A stretch of DNA of 64,000 bases, from assembly GCA_030068075.1 (NCBI GenBank), contig CM057830.1, forward strand, positions 29,172,247 to 29,236,246, written 5' to 3'. The stretch comes from Paguma larvata (Eukaryota; Chordata; Mammalia; Carnivora; Viverridae). The position numbers and the translations under genes were made by a program. Below the pieces are notes generated by a model. That model was not told the DNA's origin. It saw nothing but the letters and a program-made list of their open reading frames with translations, and ran no database searches. Each line of letters opens with the position of its first letter. Positions within the stretch are counted from its first letter, which is position 1. This document shows, piece after piece, positions 1 through 10,267 of the stretch.

Positions 1-2085
1 GGGTGTGGGGGTTAGGCAGGAGTGGCATTAGGAATACGATGCATTCGGTCAAGGTCCAGTTATTAGAGGAAAGAACTTGAGTGAGGGCCTAGAGAACCAC
101 CCATCCCAGAACACTGGAACCTATCAAATGCCTACTGAGTTCTGGTGTCAGCCCTGGGAAGTTCTGGCAGAGCTCCCATGCTGAGACATTCCCTCATTTC
201 CTGGGTAGTGGACTGAGGGTGATGAAAGTTTATCTGGGGAAGTGATATCTAATCCTGGGCCCTACCTGTAGTCCAAGGAAGCACCCTAAGTGAGACTGAT
301 GGAGACACCCATTTCTGAACAAACTGATGCCGACAGAACTGTGTCCCTTTGTCACACCTGTAAAATTGGATGTGATGCCCCCTTAATTCCTCCGAGGGCA
401 ACAGTCCCATACACTGTAGATTGAAGATTTAGATATTGATTGAGCAAACACATGACCATCCATTTGAATGTAGACAGGACCCTATGTTATCTACTCTACC
501 CCTATAATTGGTTCCTGAAAAGTGCCAGACAAAAATGGTTAGACTCTTTTTTGTTTTGTTTGAAGTTTATTTTATTTATTTTGAGATACAGAGAGCACAG
601 GAGGGCCAGGGGGAGAGAGAGAGAGCTCCTCACTGCCAGCATGGAGCTTGATGTGGTGCTTGAAGCGTTAATCCCTGGGACCGTGACCAGAGCCAAAATG
701 AAGACTCGGATGCTTATCAGACCGATCCATCCAGATTCCCCTTTCTGAATTCGTAGCAGTACATCTTATACACTATGGTCCTAGGAGGTGACAGTCTTGG
801 TCTGCAGGGGGCAGGTTCAGATTAGCAGTGGACAGAGTGAACAGGCAATGCTGGAATTTGTATAGAAACTCCCAGTAGAGAGCAAAAGCAGTCCAGCCCA
901 GAACATAGGATCTCCAAAGAGCCCCCCTACCTTTATTGGACCATAGTAACGGGGCAAGTATCCCTTGATGTCTTGTGATTTTTCTTCCTTCCTGGGTCTT
1001 TCAGTCGCTTGAGGTCCCTGACCAGTGTGCCCACCTCACATGAGGTCAGCAAAGGAAGGATTCCAGGGCTTGCCAGTAGTCACAGGAAGAGCCCTGAATG
1101 AGGTCCAAAGGGCATGAGGTCCAAAGGGCTTACTTGCCGGAGAACAGAGGGACCTCTAGAATGTCTAGCTCCTCCTCCTACTACTCCGGAGAGAATCCAG
1201 TAAAGGTACATACACAGCATCCTCCCTAAAGTCATATTGGGGTGACTCAGGAAAATAAAGCCCTCCTGTGTCATGATTGATTAACATCACTTTGCTGACT
1301 GGTCCTGCCTGAGGCCCTATCAGTCGCCAAGGCAAGTACTTTGAGTGAATACTGAAGAACTGCTGACCACAGTGGAAACGGAGATCACAGGTCTAGTCTT
1401 ACCCCCGTTCAGTGCTGAGAGGCTATGGGCCAGGCTCTCTGGTGGTCGTGACCACTAATTACCTCTTCCCCATTTTGAGGCAAAGCCTTTGGTGTCAGGG
1501 GGCAACGCTAGTTCAGAAACTGAAGAGATCCCAAGCTTTGCCTGGATTCAAATTAAGGCAACCGAGTGAGAACTGGGGGGGACCACTGACAACAGTACAA
1601 ATAGCATCCACAGAATCTTGCTTCTGCTGTCAGCCCTGGGAAACCCCAGGTAGGCTTTCTGGAGGAGGTGCCTCCAGGGTTCCTCATCAGTTCCCTTAGG
1701 AGATGTGACTTTGGTCTTAGGGGCACTGTCTCATATTAGCATGGGGAGGTGAGCCAGGCCCAATTGAATGCCAAGGTAGTGAACTTGAGCGAGGACTGAT
1801 GGGACCACCCTCAGAACAGAAATGTCTCTATAGAGCCAACGGCATCTGCCTAAGTGTGATCTCTGAGACATCTCTGCCTGGGATTGCCAGTTTTATCCTC
1901 AGGAGCATTAAGACTTCCTCCCTCATGGCCTTCTGGGACACAGCGACCAGGAGTCAGGAAACGCATGAGGCCCTATGTCCTGTGGCGGTGTTGTCAGGAG
2001 AAGTCCATTGGAGACAGCTCTTATCAGTGCTACCCCAACTGAGTTTAGCAGGTGAGGCCACTCATGTCTGCCTTCTTGCTCTTAG
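1..2085 (+). other. 5' flank and non-coding exon region of MAGE copy 1
   Basis: No coding sequence is supported here. The stretch aligns almost base for base with about 7134-9195 upstream of the second copy, and contains a SINE remnant. It has MAGE-type upstream phrases such as repeated TCAGCCCTGGGAA. A candidate 5'-exon donor, CCCCAG|GTAGGC, lies at 1645-1655 and is preserved at 8758-8768; spliced to 2085 it would remove about 436 bases. The first exon and promoter may lie left of the window. Exon limits are inferred, not proven. Confidence 0.5.
547..740 (-). repeat. CAN-SINE (degraded), shared by both duplicons
   Basis: The region reads in reverse as a carnivore tRNA-Lys SINE: a T-rich TTTATTTATTTTGAGA tail end first, a GA-rich stretch, then the tRNA-like body with GACCGTGACCAGAGCC and a decayed CCACCCAGGTGCCCC head. 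The same insertion lies in the second copy at about 7690-7879. Confidence 0.8.
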
Positions 2086-2086
2086 G
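2081..2086 (+). promoter_or_regulatory. Splice acceptor of the MAGE coding exon (copy 1)
   Basis: A pyrimidine-rich run followed by CTTAG|G places the AG at 2084-2085, 66 bases before the ATG. The second duplicon has the same CTTAG|G at 9191-9196, equally spaced from its ATG. This matches the MAGE plan of non-coding 5' exons joined to one coding exon. The open frame continues upstream to the acceptor without a stop, but those 22 codons have no ATG and are probably 5' UTR. Confidence 0.6.
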
Positions 2087-2151
2087 TGGTGATTCCCCAT
2101 TGCCCTCCCTTTTGTCTACACTCCTGCCTACTGCCATCCGTAAGAGATATC

Positions 2152-3159
2152 ATGTCTCTGCCCAAGAAGAGTCCAAAAGCCTCATGTGACCAATGCCTTC
2201 CTGCGGCCCACAGTGAGAACCAGGGCTTAGATGTTGCACAAGAGTCTAAGCTGATGGAGGATACTTTTGTCTACTCCTATCCTCTATTGCCTGGTACTGC
2301 AAAGGAGGCTCTTGATGCTGGTATACCCAGTAACTCTGAGAGTCCTCCTAGTGTCTGCTCCTCTTCCATTGCCATCGCCACCACCTCAACAAGTGAATTG
2401 AAGGAGGACTCCAGTAACCAAGAGGTTGTGGAAAGCACCTCATGTCCTGGGCGAGAAGTGAAGAATATGCCCATATATGCTACAAATGAGTCAGTGGCTC
2501 TATTGGGGGAATTCATGCTGTACAAGTATCGAATGAAAGAGCTCATGACACAGGCAGATATCAAGCGCGTCATGGTTAACTATCAAGACCATCTCCCTGA
2601 GATCTTCCTGAAAGCCGCAGAGTGTTTGGAGGTTGTCTTCGGCCTAAAGGTGATGGAAGTTGATCCCTTCAACCACCACTATGCCTTCAGTATCATATTG
2701 GGCCTCACCTATGATGGTTTGATGCATCAAATAGTGGGCAAACCCAAGACGGGCCTTCTTATACTTATCCTGGGTGTGATCTTTATGAAGGGCAACATAG
2801 CCACCGAGAAGGAAGTCTGGAAAGTCCTAAACTTGATTAGAATATATCCTAACAGGAAGCATTGTATCTTTTGGAAGCCCAGGAAACTCATCACCCACTA
2901 TTTCGTGAAGGAAAGGTACCTTGAGTACCGCCAGGTGGCCAACAGTGATCCCGCACAATTTGAATTCCTCTGGGGCTCCAGAGCCCACGCTGAAACCACC
3001 AAGATGAAAGTTCTGCAGTTTCTGGCCAAGGTTCATGGGACTTATCCGACTTCTTTCCCATCTCAGTATGAGGAGGCTTTGCGAGATGAAGAAGAGAGAG
3101 CCCGAGCCAGAGTTTCGGCCATGGCTATCCCTCCTTCTGAGTCCCCTGCTAGTTTCTAG
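2152..3159 (+). CDS. MAGEB16: MAGE family protein, MAGEB16-like, 335 aa
   Basis: This is the only long intact reading frame in the window that matches a known family. The start is the ATG of MSLPKK, the usual MAGE-type start, 66 bases after a good splice acceptor. Residues 1-112 form a low-complexity Ser/Thr/Glu-rich N-terminus whose spacing (SENQGLDVAQ, LLPGTAKEA, SSNQE) resembles MAGEB16 as I remember it. Residues about 114-312 are the MAGE homology domain, two winged-helix lobes, with LGLTYDGL (184-191), PKTGLLILILGVIFMKGN (198-215), EKEVW, YLEYRQVANSDP (256-267), EFLWG and [15 protein letters not shown] at the end. MAGE proteins bind RING E3 ubiquitin ligases and redirect their substrates; expression is usually confined to testis and tumours. 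Length is normal for MAGE-A/B. Several near-invariant sites are changed (FGEP to FWKP at 240-243, WGPRA to WGSRA at 274-278). Coding in one exon is typical. MAGE membership is very likely; the exact orthologue is less certain. Confidence 0.85.
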   Translation: MSLPKKSPKASCDQCLPAAHSENQGLDVAQESKLMEDTFVYSYPLLPGTAKEALDAGIPSNSESPPSVCSSSIAIATTSTSELKEDSSNQEVVESTSCPGREVKNMPIYATNESVALLGEFMLYKYRMKELMTQADIKRVMVNYQDHLPEIFLKAAECLEVVFGLKVMEVDPFNHHYAFSIILGLTYDGLMHQIVGKPKTGLLILILGVIFMKGNIATEKEVWKVLNLIRIYPNRKHCIFWKPRKLITHYFVKERYLEYRQVANSDPAQFEFLWGSRAHAETTKMKVLQFLAKVHGTYPTSFPSQYEEALRDEEERARARVSAMAIPPSESPASF

Positions 3160-3740
3160 TGCAAGTCCAGTCACTTCTCCTGCCCTTACTGAAGCCAGAG
3201 GCAGGCTCTTCACTTTGTGTTTGAAGAGGTCAATAATTGCTCATAGAATATAGGTCTGAGGTGGTGCCGAAAGGAACACAGTATATATGCCTATATGTTC
3301 TTAGGTTATATGTAGAAATTAAAAACCTTTTTTGAAAGCATATTAATTTTTGCATGTATGTAGTATTCAAACATTGTTTCTTTAATGTAGATTTAATTAG
3401 CTTCAAAATATTCAAGTTTATAAATGATACGGGTAATAATTTTAATGCTATAAGGAATTCTAATAGTGTGTTTGGTTTGTAAAAGAAATGGTGAAACCAT
3501 CTATCTCACTTAGTCCTCTGGAATAAGAAGATGGCATTGCTATAGGCATTTCCTTAGAAAGGGGAAAGCTCTGCTTTAAGATGATTCAGGTCAATAGAAA
3601 AATAGAGAAGAAAATCTAAAAGATATTCCGATCTTGGTATCTCTATACATTTTATTTCTTGTTCTGTAAAATTACGTGAGGCCCTCATGGATTTCCTTAG
3701 CTGTATAATAAATCTTAATAAATCTTAATAAATTAGAACT
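3160..3740 (+). other. 3' UTR of MAGE copy 1
   Basis: AT-rich sequence between the stop codon and three AATAAA signals. It aligns with the 3' region of copy 2 (10268-10815), although the two are clearly diverged. No other gene is seen. Confidence 0.55.
3707..3732 (+). terminator. Triple polyadenylation signal of MAGE copy 1
   Basis: Three perfect AATAAA hexamers start at 3707, 3717 and 3727, made by a 10-base tandem repeat of AATCTTAATA. The paralogue has one AATAAA at 10802-10807 at the matching place. A poly(A) site about 550 bases after the stop would be normal for a MAGE 3' UTR. Confidence 0.6.
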
Positions 3741-3764
3741 CATGTTCACTGGTTCCTTTATTCC

Positions 3765-3850
3765 CCAAACTTGTATTGAACACCTACTCCTTGGAAAGCA
3801 CTGCACTGCTCTGCCCCTGGGAATGCTAGTGTAATGACTCAGGACCAGCA
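3765..3850 (-). repeat. L2 3'-end fragment
   Basis: The stretch resembles the reverse of the mammal-wide L2 tail (ATTGAACACCTACT, then an AAGCACTGC-type core). A matching, more decayed piece lies near 10845-10910 in copy 2, so it predates the duplication. Confidence 0.45.
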
Positions 3851-4449
3851 CATAGAATGTTGACATTAATGAGCCATAGTCCTTTGAGGACTATGGTGGC
3901 ATCTTCTAATACCTAAGGACAAGGAAAATGGAGGCGTGAGTAGGAATAGGTGGAGGGTACACATGAGGGCTGTCCAAGTGTTAATGCAGTTAGGCATGGC
4001 AGAGTGGGGCTTTGGGAAGCTTCAAGCCTTTCAGGAGGAGTTAATTTTACATTAAACTAGCTGGTGGGCCAAATGAGACTGGGAATATCATGAACTGAAC
4101 ACAATCCGGTCCCTCAGACGATGTGTCTCAGAGTTAAAACCCAAAAGACTAGAGTGGTAAACTGCTGTTAGCTGTTGCTTTGGGTCACAGGTAAGCCAGA
4201 GAGCAAATTGCCATCTGGAACAGGAATGGAAGGGTTTCTGCATTCTCGTCCTAGCGCAGTTGATCACCGAGCGCAAACCAGGTGTTTTATGTATGTGATG
4301 TGTAAAGAATTTCTGGAAAATATAGATGATCCTCCGCTAGGATTAGATACCCAGACACCCCTGGGCTGGCATTATGCCTGGACTCAGGAGAGCCAGTGCC
4401 CTCTTCCTCCAAGGCAACGTTAACTAAGCTGTCTTCAGTGCAATTGATC
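3851..4449. other. 3' flank of duplicon copy 1, no gene
   Basis: Non-coding sequence alignable to about 10916-11700 in copy 2 at roughly 65-75% identity. I recognise no gene or repeat of its own. Confidence 0.5.
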
Positions 4450-4770
4450 AAACAATACCCAAGGAGAAACTTTTTGGTGGGGCGACATGAAAGAGAAAGT
4501 GGGGGGAGGGTGGCAGGGGAGGTGCAGGTTAGGGAAAATTTCTGAGCTAAATTCCTTGGCCCTAAATTCCCTGCCTCTAGGGGCAAGAATGCCCTATACC
4601 GTCTTGGTACAACAAGGGCACCTTTCACATGGGAAATTTATGTCCTGCTTCAAGGGGAACAGAGGAGGGTTACAGTGTCCTTCGCCAGCTGCTCCTGAAG
4701 TGCTTTTCATTCCAAGTAACCAATATGCCAAAGTGGAATATGTGGGGACAGCATATTCTGAATCCCTACA
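4450..4770 (-). mobile_element. Solo ERV1-type LTR (copy 1 only)
   Basis: On the minus strand this begins TGTAGGGATTCAGAATATG at 4770 and runs colinearly with the plus-strand LTR at 12555-13000, sharing TTCAGAATATG, TCCCATGTGAAAG, TGTACCA and CAGGGAATT. No internal retroviral genes are present, so it is a solo LTR. The corresponding place in the second duplicon has no such insertion. The lower boundary is approximate and the family name is not assigned. Confidence 0.6.
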
Positions 4771-5054
4771 AAGTGTAGCAGGGAACAAGTGGAGGAGTTG
4801 GTCCTCGACACGAATTTTAGGAAATTTGAATGACATCCAACTGGGGAAGATATTCCTACACCCAAATTAAGTAACTTAAAATTCGAGGGTAAATTTTTAT
4901 AAAGTTTACTTGCAGAGAAACATTTGTGTCCGGATTGCATATAGCACGTCCTGTAGCTCTTTGTGGTTTTCTGGGAAGACCTAGATTGAGAAAACACATT
5001 ACACACACGTGCACACACAGTTGGGGGTGGTAGGATTTGGCATAATGCTAGCAA

Positions 5055-5290
5055 TAACTCTCATTCGCCGAAGTCCTAAGATACGCCAGGCACTGTGCCA
5101 TGGGCTTTATATACTCTATACACATTCCAAGAGTCCTAGAAGACATGACTTACCAAACCGAATTCACAAGTGAAGATCCTCAGGCTCAAAGAGCTTGTGA
5201 CTATACTGAATTTCACACGTCTACTATGGGAAAGAGAGGACACTAGCCCTCTTCTCTGAATGCATCTACAGCCCACTCTGTTCCTTTCTT
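5055..5290 (+). repeat. MIR SINE (ancient), shared with copy 2
   Basis: Recognisable MIR order: CCAGGCACTGTGCCATGGGCTTTATATA, then TTCACAAGTGAAGATCCTCAGGCTCAAAGAG, then a TCTACAGCCCACTCTG-like end. The paralogous MIR sits at about 12050-12300. Confidence 0.65.
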
Positions 5291-7133
5291 CCCAGCCTGA
5301 GTCAGACCTGTCCATTTATTCTTCTTCTCACTACTCCTTAATGCCTCTCACAATGTAGAAAGAAGGTTGCTGTAACAGGAACTGAAGGCGGGTTTAAAGG
5401 AAGAAGGTTGAAATAGGAACCACATCTTGGGGGATGTCTGTGGGCTTTGTTTATGTAGGGTTTTCTACCCTCTCCCCAGGCTTATTTGATTGATGACTGT
5501 CGAAGGGCTGGCATTTTTATTCAGCACCAGCTGTCTGCGGTACAGTGGCCTCCCCCTGGGGCTTCTCCAGTGTACTTTTTGTCCAGACTGGAACCTGACC
5601 TGCTGGCCAGTTCTTTACACCTCTGCTGAAAGCTGCACCTTGTTCCTAGTAGAACACACAAGTCAAAAAATCACCTGCCATCTCTCTGACTTAAACCTTC
5701 GCATGAGAGGCAATAGCTGGGTTCAAAAGAGGGAATGTATCCAGGGTTGGCAGAAGTCAACATGAAGGCACTGGACTGGGACCAGCTGCAACCTTCACTG
5801 TGAATGAGCCTGGTGTGCAAAGCCTCGTATCTGCTGTTGACCCCTCCCCCACACTCCCACCTCGTCCCCCTATGCCTCCATACGTCCTCCCTCTCACGTG
5901 CTTCGTGCGAAACGCAAACCCCTTCCTGACCCTGGCTGGTGTAACCTGATGACCACCCCCTGTCTTCTTTCTTCACCTTCTGTGACTATTCGTTTTCCAT
6001 CATAGGCGAATGGAACCCTGTCGTCCTCGAAAAGTGTCCCGGGTGCTGCTTGACATCAAGTAATTTTCCAATTAGGACTGAGGGTACCTTCTGCCACAGA
6101 AATTAGGGGACCCATTAGATGAGAGCCCCAGGACAACCCAGGGAGGCGCCAGACCTGTCAGCCTGATGTACCATGCGCTTCCATTCTGGATCTGTTTAAA
6201 CTGAAAGCCTTTCTGTGTGGGGCTAAGAATCCCCTGACCTGCTGCAAATCCAGTCCAGAAGAGGCTCCTGAGTGAGTCCTAAGGGGACTACTCACCCCAG
6301 ACAGTGGTGGGTTCACCGAACCTCAGCCACTCTGTCAGCCCTTAAGGCTTCGGGCAGAGGCGGTTGTAAGTGTGGCTGATTTCTGCCTCCAGAGTCTGAG
6401 GGAGGAGAGGGATTAGTCTGAGGTAGTTGGGGTCATGTCGGTAAAAGCAAGGGTCCTGGCCAGGACCCAGCATGAGTTCTCAGGCTTGCACTGATCCCAG
6501 GTAGCAGTTGTGGCACAGAGTCAAGCCCGTGTTGTCAACTTTCAATGCTCATGGATGGGGTGGCTCCTCTCTTCCTTATTGGGGGTCTCTGACTTGTGGG
6601 GTATTGATTGGAAGGTGGAGATTCAGGTGACAGGTGGCAGCAGGCACAACCCCGACCAGTATTCCATGTGTCTAGCACATGCGAAGATTGTGGGACTGAC
6701 CGACTGATGGCAGAGGGTTCCACGGAGCCCTTTCCCTGTTGTCGGTCCCGAGAAGCACAGGGAAGGGATGTTGGGCAGAGGCGACATTTCCTTGCCTCCT
6801 CTGGGGGTCTAAAAGTTAAAAGATTTGTTAAGTCTGCAGGAGTTCCAGGCACCATAGCATGTCATTGAGTTCTATTTGAAGGGCAAAGTCGCCACGCGGA
6901 TTCTGAGCAGTGATAGGCAGACGAGACACCCAGTCACTCCTCCATGGTGTTCACTGGAATGGGAGGCCTTTTATTGTGAATGGGTCAAAGTAAGTTTCCT
7001 GGAAGAGATTTGAGGTGTCTGCCCATGGCAAAACATACTAGTCCCAGAGTATCTAGACCTTGTGTGAATACTGGTAAACCTGGCTATGGAGACTCAATGA
7101 GGCTTTTTATTCCTTCTCACCTGTCTACGGGAG
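5291..7133. other. Junction between duplicon copies; upstream flank of MAGE copy 2
   Basis: Homology of the 3' flank to copy 2 continues to about 5700 and matches up to about 13,240, then fades. The rest, GC-richer than the distal window, has MAGE-upstream character (CCAGGACCCAGCATGAGTTCT, CTCAGCCACTCTGTCAGCCC). Its counterpart for copy 1 would lie left of the window. Short open frames here lack family resemblance. Promoter or first exons of copy 2 could be here but cannot be placed. Confidence 0.4.
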
Positions 7134-9195
7134 ATCAAGCCTTTGGAGGTCAGAAGTGGCATTAGGAATCAGACACATTCTATCCGAGGTCCAACCATTA
7201 GCCTGAGTAAAGACCTTGAGTGAGGGCCGAGAGAACCACCCATCCCAGAACACTGGAACCTATCATATGCCTACTGAGTTCTGGTGTCAGCCCTGGGAAG
7301 TTCTGGCAGAGCTCCCATGCTGAGACATATCCTCGTTTCCTGGGTAGTGGACTGAGGGTGATGACAGTTTATCTGGGGAAGTGATATCTGATCCCGGGCC
7401 CTACCAGTAGTCAAAGGAAGCACCCTAAGTGAGACTGATGGAGACACCCATTTCTGAACAGACTGATGCCAACAGAACTGTCTCCCTTTGTCACACCTGT
7501 AAAATTGGATGTGATGCCCCCTTAATTCCTCCCAGGAAAAGAGTCCCATACACTGTCATGATTCAAGGTAGAGATCGTGATTAAGCAAACACATGACCAT
7601 CCACTTGAATGTAGACGGTACCCCATGATATCTACCCTACCCCTATAATTGTTTCTTGAAAATCCCAGACGAAAAATGGTCAGACTTCTTTTTTTGTCTT
7701 AAGTTTATTTTATTTATTTTGAGAGACGGAGAGCAATGGATGGGCAAGGAGAGATCTAGAGAGCTCCTCACTGCCAGCGTGGAGCTTGATATGGGTCTTG
7801 TAGTGACAAACCCGGGACCGTGACCAGAGCCAAAATCAAGACTCAGATGCTTAACTGACCGATCCACCCAGGTGCCCCTTTCTGAATTCATAGCAGTACA
7901 TCGTATACACTGTGGTCCTAGGGAGGTGGCAGTTTGGTTTGCAGGGAGCAGGTTCAGATTGGCAGTGGACAGAGTGAACAGGCAATGCTGGAATTTGTAT
8001 AGACTCCTAGCAGAGAGCAAAAGCAGTCCAGCCCAGAGCATAGGATCTCCAAAGACCCCCCTACCTTTATTGGACCATAGTAACGGGTCAAGCATCCCAA
8101 GATGTCTTGTGTATTCTCTTCCTTCGTGGGCCTCTCAATCGGTTGAGGTCTCTGGCCTATGTGCCCACCTCACATGAGGTCAGCAAAGGAAGGACTCCAG
8201 GGCTTGCCAGTAGTCACAGGAAGAGCCCTGAATGAGGTCCAAAGGGCTTACCCACCCGAGAAAAGAGGGACCTCTAGAATGTCTAGCTCCTCCTACTACT
8301 CCGGGGAGAACCCAATAAAGATAGACACAGAGCATCCTCCCTAGAGTCATGTTGGGGCGACTCAGGAAAATAAAGGCCTCTTGTGTCATGATTGATTAAC
8401 ATCACTTGGCTGACTGGTCCTGCCTGAGGCCCCACCAGTTGCCAAGGCAAGTATTTTGAGTGAATACTGAAGAACTGCTGACCACAGTGGAGGGGCATCA
8501 CCAGTCTAGCTTTGTCCCCGTTCAGTGCTGTGAGGCTATGGGCCAGGCTCTCTGGTGGTCGTGACCACTAATTACCTCTTCCCCATTTTGAGGCAAAGCC
8601 TTTGGTGTCAGGGGGCAACGCTAATTCAGGAACTGAAGAGATCCCAGGCTTTGCCTGGATTCAGAGTAAGGCAACCGAGTGAGAAATGGGAGTGACCACT
8701 GACTCCAGTACAAATAGCATCCACAGAATCTAGCTCTTGCTGTCAGCCCTGGGAAACCCCAGGTAGGCTTTCCGGAGGAGGTGCCTCCAGGGTTCCTCAT
8801 CAGTTCCCTTAGGAGATGTGACTTTAGTCTTAGGGGCACCACCTCATATTAGCATGGGGAGGTGATCCAGGCCCAATTGAATGCCAAGGTAGTGAACTTG
8901 AGCGAGGACTGATGGGACCACCCTAAGAACAGAAATGTCTCTATAGAGCCACCGCACCTGCCTAGTGTGATCCCTGAGACGTCTCTGCCTGGGATTGCCT
9001 GTTGCATCCTCAGGAACATTAATTCTTCCTCCTTCATGGCCTTCTGGGACACAGTGACCAGGAGTCAGGAAACCTGTGAGGCCCTATGCCCAATGCAGTG
9101 TTGTCAGGAGAAGTGCTTTGGAGAAAGCTTTTATTAGTGCTTCCCCAGTTGAGTTTAGCAGGTGAGGCTAGTGACATCTACCTTCTCTCTCTTAG
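7134..9195 (+). other. 5' flank and non-coding exon region of MAGE copy 2
   Basis: Near-identical to positions 1-2085. It retains the donor-like CCCCAG|GTAGGC at 8758-8768 and the acceptor CTTAG|G at 9191-9196. Noted differences from copy 1 are single substitutions and small indels, including absence of the 16-base tandem duplication at 1098-1129. Transcription signals may therefore survive although the coding exon is broken. Confidence 0.5.
7690..7879 (-). repeat. CAN-SINE (degraded), paralogue of the 547-740 copy
   Basis: Same reverse-oriented SINE at the same position within the duplicon, with a clearer head (CCACCCAGGTGCCCC at about 7865-7879). Confidence 0.8.
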
Positions 9196-9196
9196 G
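9191..9196 (+). promoter_or_regulatory. Splice acceptor of the pseudogene exon (copy 2)
   Basis: CTTAG|G after a CT-rich tract, the AG at 9194-9195, 66 bases before the ATG exactly as in copy 1. Confidence 0.5.
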
Positions 9197-9261
9197 TGGT
9201 GATTCCCCTTTGACATCCTTATAGTCCACATTCCTGCTCTTTGCCATCTGCAAGAGACATC

Positions 9262-10267
9262 ATGTCTCTGTCCAAAAGGAATCCAGTACAGTCATGTGAT
9301 CAATGCCTTCGGGCGTCCCACAGTGTGACCGAGGGCCCGGAGGGAGCACTCGACTCCAAGGCTCTGGAGGACAGATGTCACTCTTCCCATCCTCTAATGC
9401 CTGGTTCTGCAAAGGAGGCTCCTGTTGCTGGTATACCCAGTAACCCTGAGGGTCCTCATAGTGACTGTTTTCCTTCCTTTGCCATTGCAACTTCCTCAAC
9501 ATGTGAATTATGTGTGGGCCCCAATAGCCATGAAGATGAGGATAACACCTTTTGTGCTGGGCCAGATGCCAAGAATGTATCTATCCATCCTCTAGTAAGC
9601 CAGAGGCTTTGTTGGTGGAATTCATGCTGTGCAAGTATCTAGACAAAGAGCTCATGACCAAGGCAGATATGAAGATCGTCATCAAAGAGTATGAAGACCA
9701 CTTCCCTGAGATCTTCCTGACAGCCTCTAAGTGCATGGAGGTTGTCTTCGGCCTTGATGTGAAGGAAGTGGATCCCATCGACCACACCTATGGCCTCTTC
9801 ATCAAATTGGGCCTCACCTATGATGGTTTGATGCACGGTAAACCGGGCATACCCAAGACGGGCCTCCTGATACTCGTCCTAGGTGTGAGCTTCATGAAGG
9901 GCAAAATTGCCCCTGAGAAGGAAGTCTGGGAGTTTCTGAAATTGACAGGGATATATCATGGGTGAAACACTCCCTCTTTGGGGAACCCAGAAAGCCATGA
10001 CCCAAGATTTTGTGAAGGAAAAGTACCTGGAGTACCGTCAGTTGGCCAATAGTGATCCCACACAATTTGAATTCCTCTTGGGCTTCGAGAGCCTGCGCTG
10101 AAACCACCAAGATGAAAGTCCTGCAGTTTCTGACCAAGGTTCAAGGGACTCACCCGAGTTCTTACCCATCTCAGTACGAGGATGCTTTGCGAGATGAAGA
10201 AGAGAGAGCCTGAGCCAGAATTGCAGCCATGGCTATCTCTACTTCTATGGACACTGCAAGTTTCTAG
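9262..10267 (+). pseudogene. MAGE pseudogene, MAGEB16-like (duplicon copy 2)
   Basis: This parallels the intact gene from the MSLSKR start to the final TASF and TAG. Lesions against copy 1: a one-base deletion in 9584-9600, after which the first frame runs into a stop at about 9640; a one-base deletion near 9960 giving TGA at 9963-9965; a one-base insertion in 10076-10092 with TGA at 10099-10101; and TGA at 10211-10213, where copy 1 has CGA, a typical CpG transition. Between lesions the MAGE homology domain is clear: [51 protein letters not shown]. No full MAGE protein can be made; at most a truncated N-terminal peptide. It may still be transcribed because its 5' region is well preserved. Confidence 0.9.

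Noticed and set aside
1412..2092. Plus-strand frames of 95-97 codons upstream of the MAGE ATG
   Set aside because: They lie in the non-coding 5' part and are not preserved as frames in the nearly identical second copy.
2277..3213. Open frames on the minus strand across the MAGE coding exon
   Set aside because: They mirror the coding strand. The MAGE homology domain is on the plus strand.
4287..4870. Overlapping 113- and 127-codon frames
   Set aside because: They fall in the solo LTR and duplicon flank, with no family match and no conservation in copy 2.
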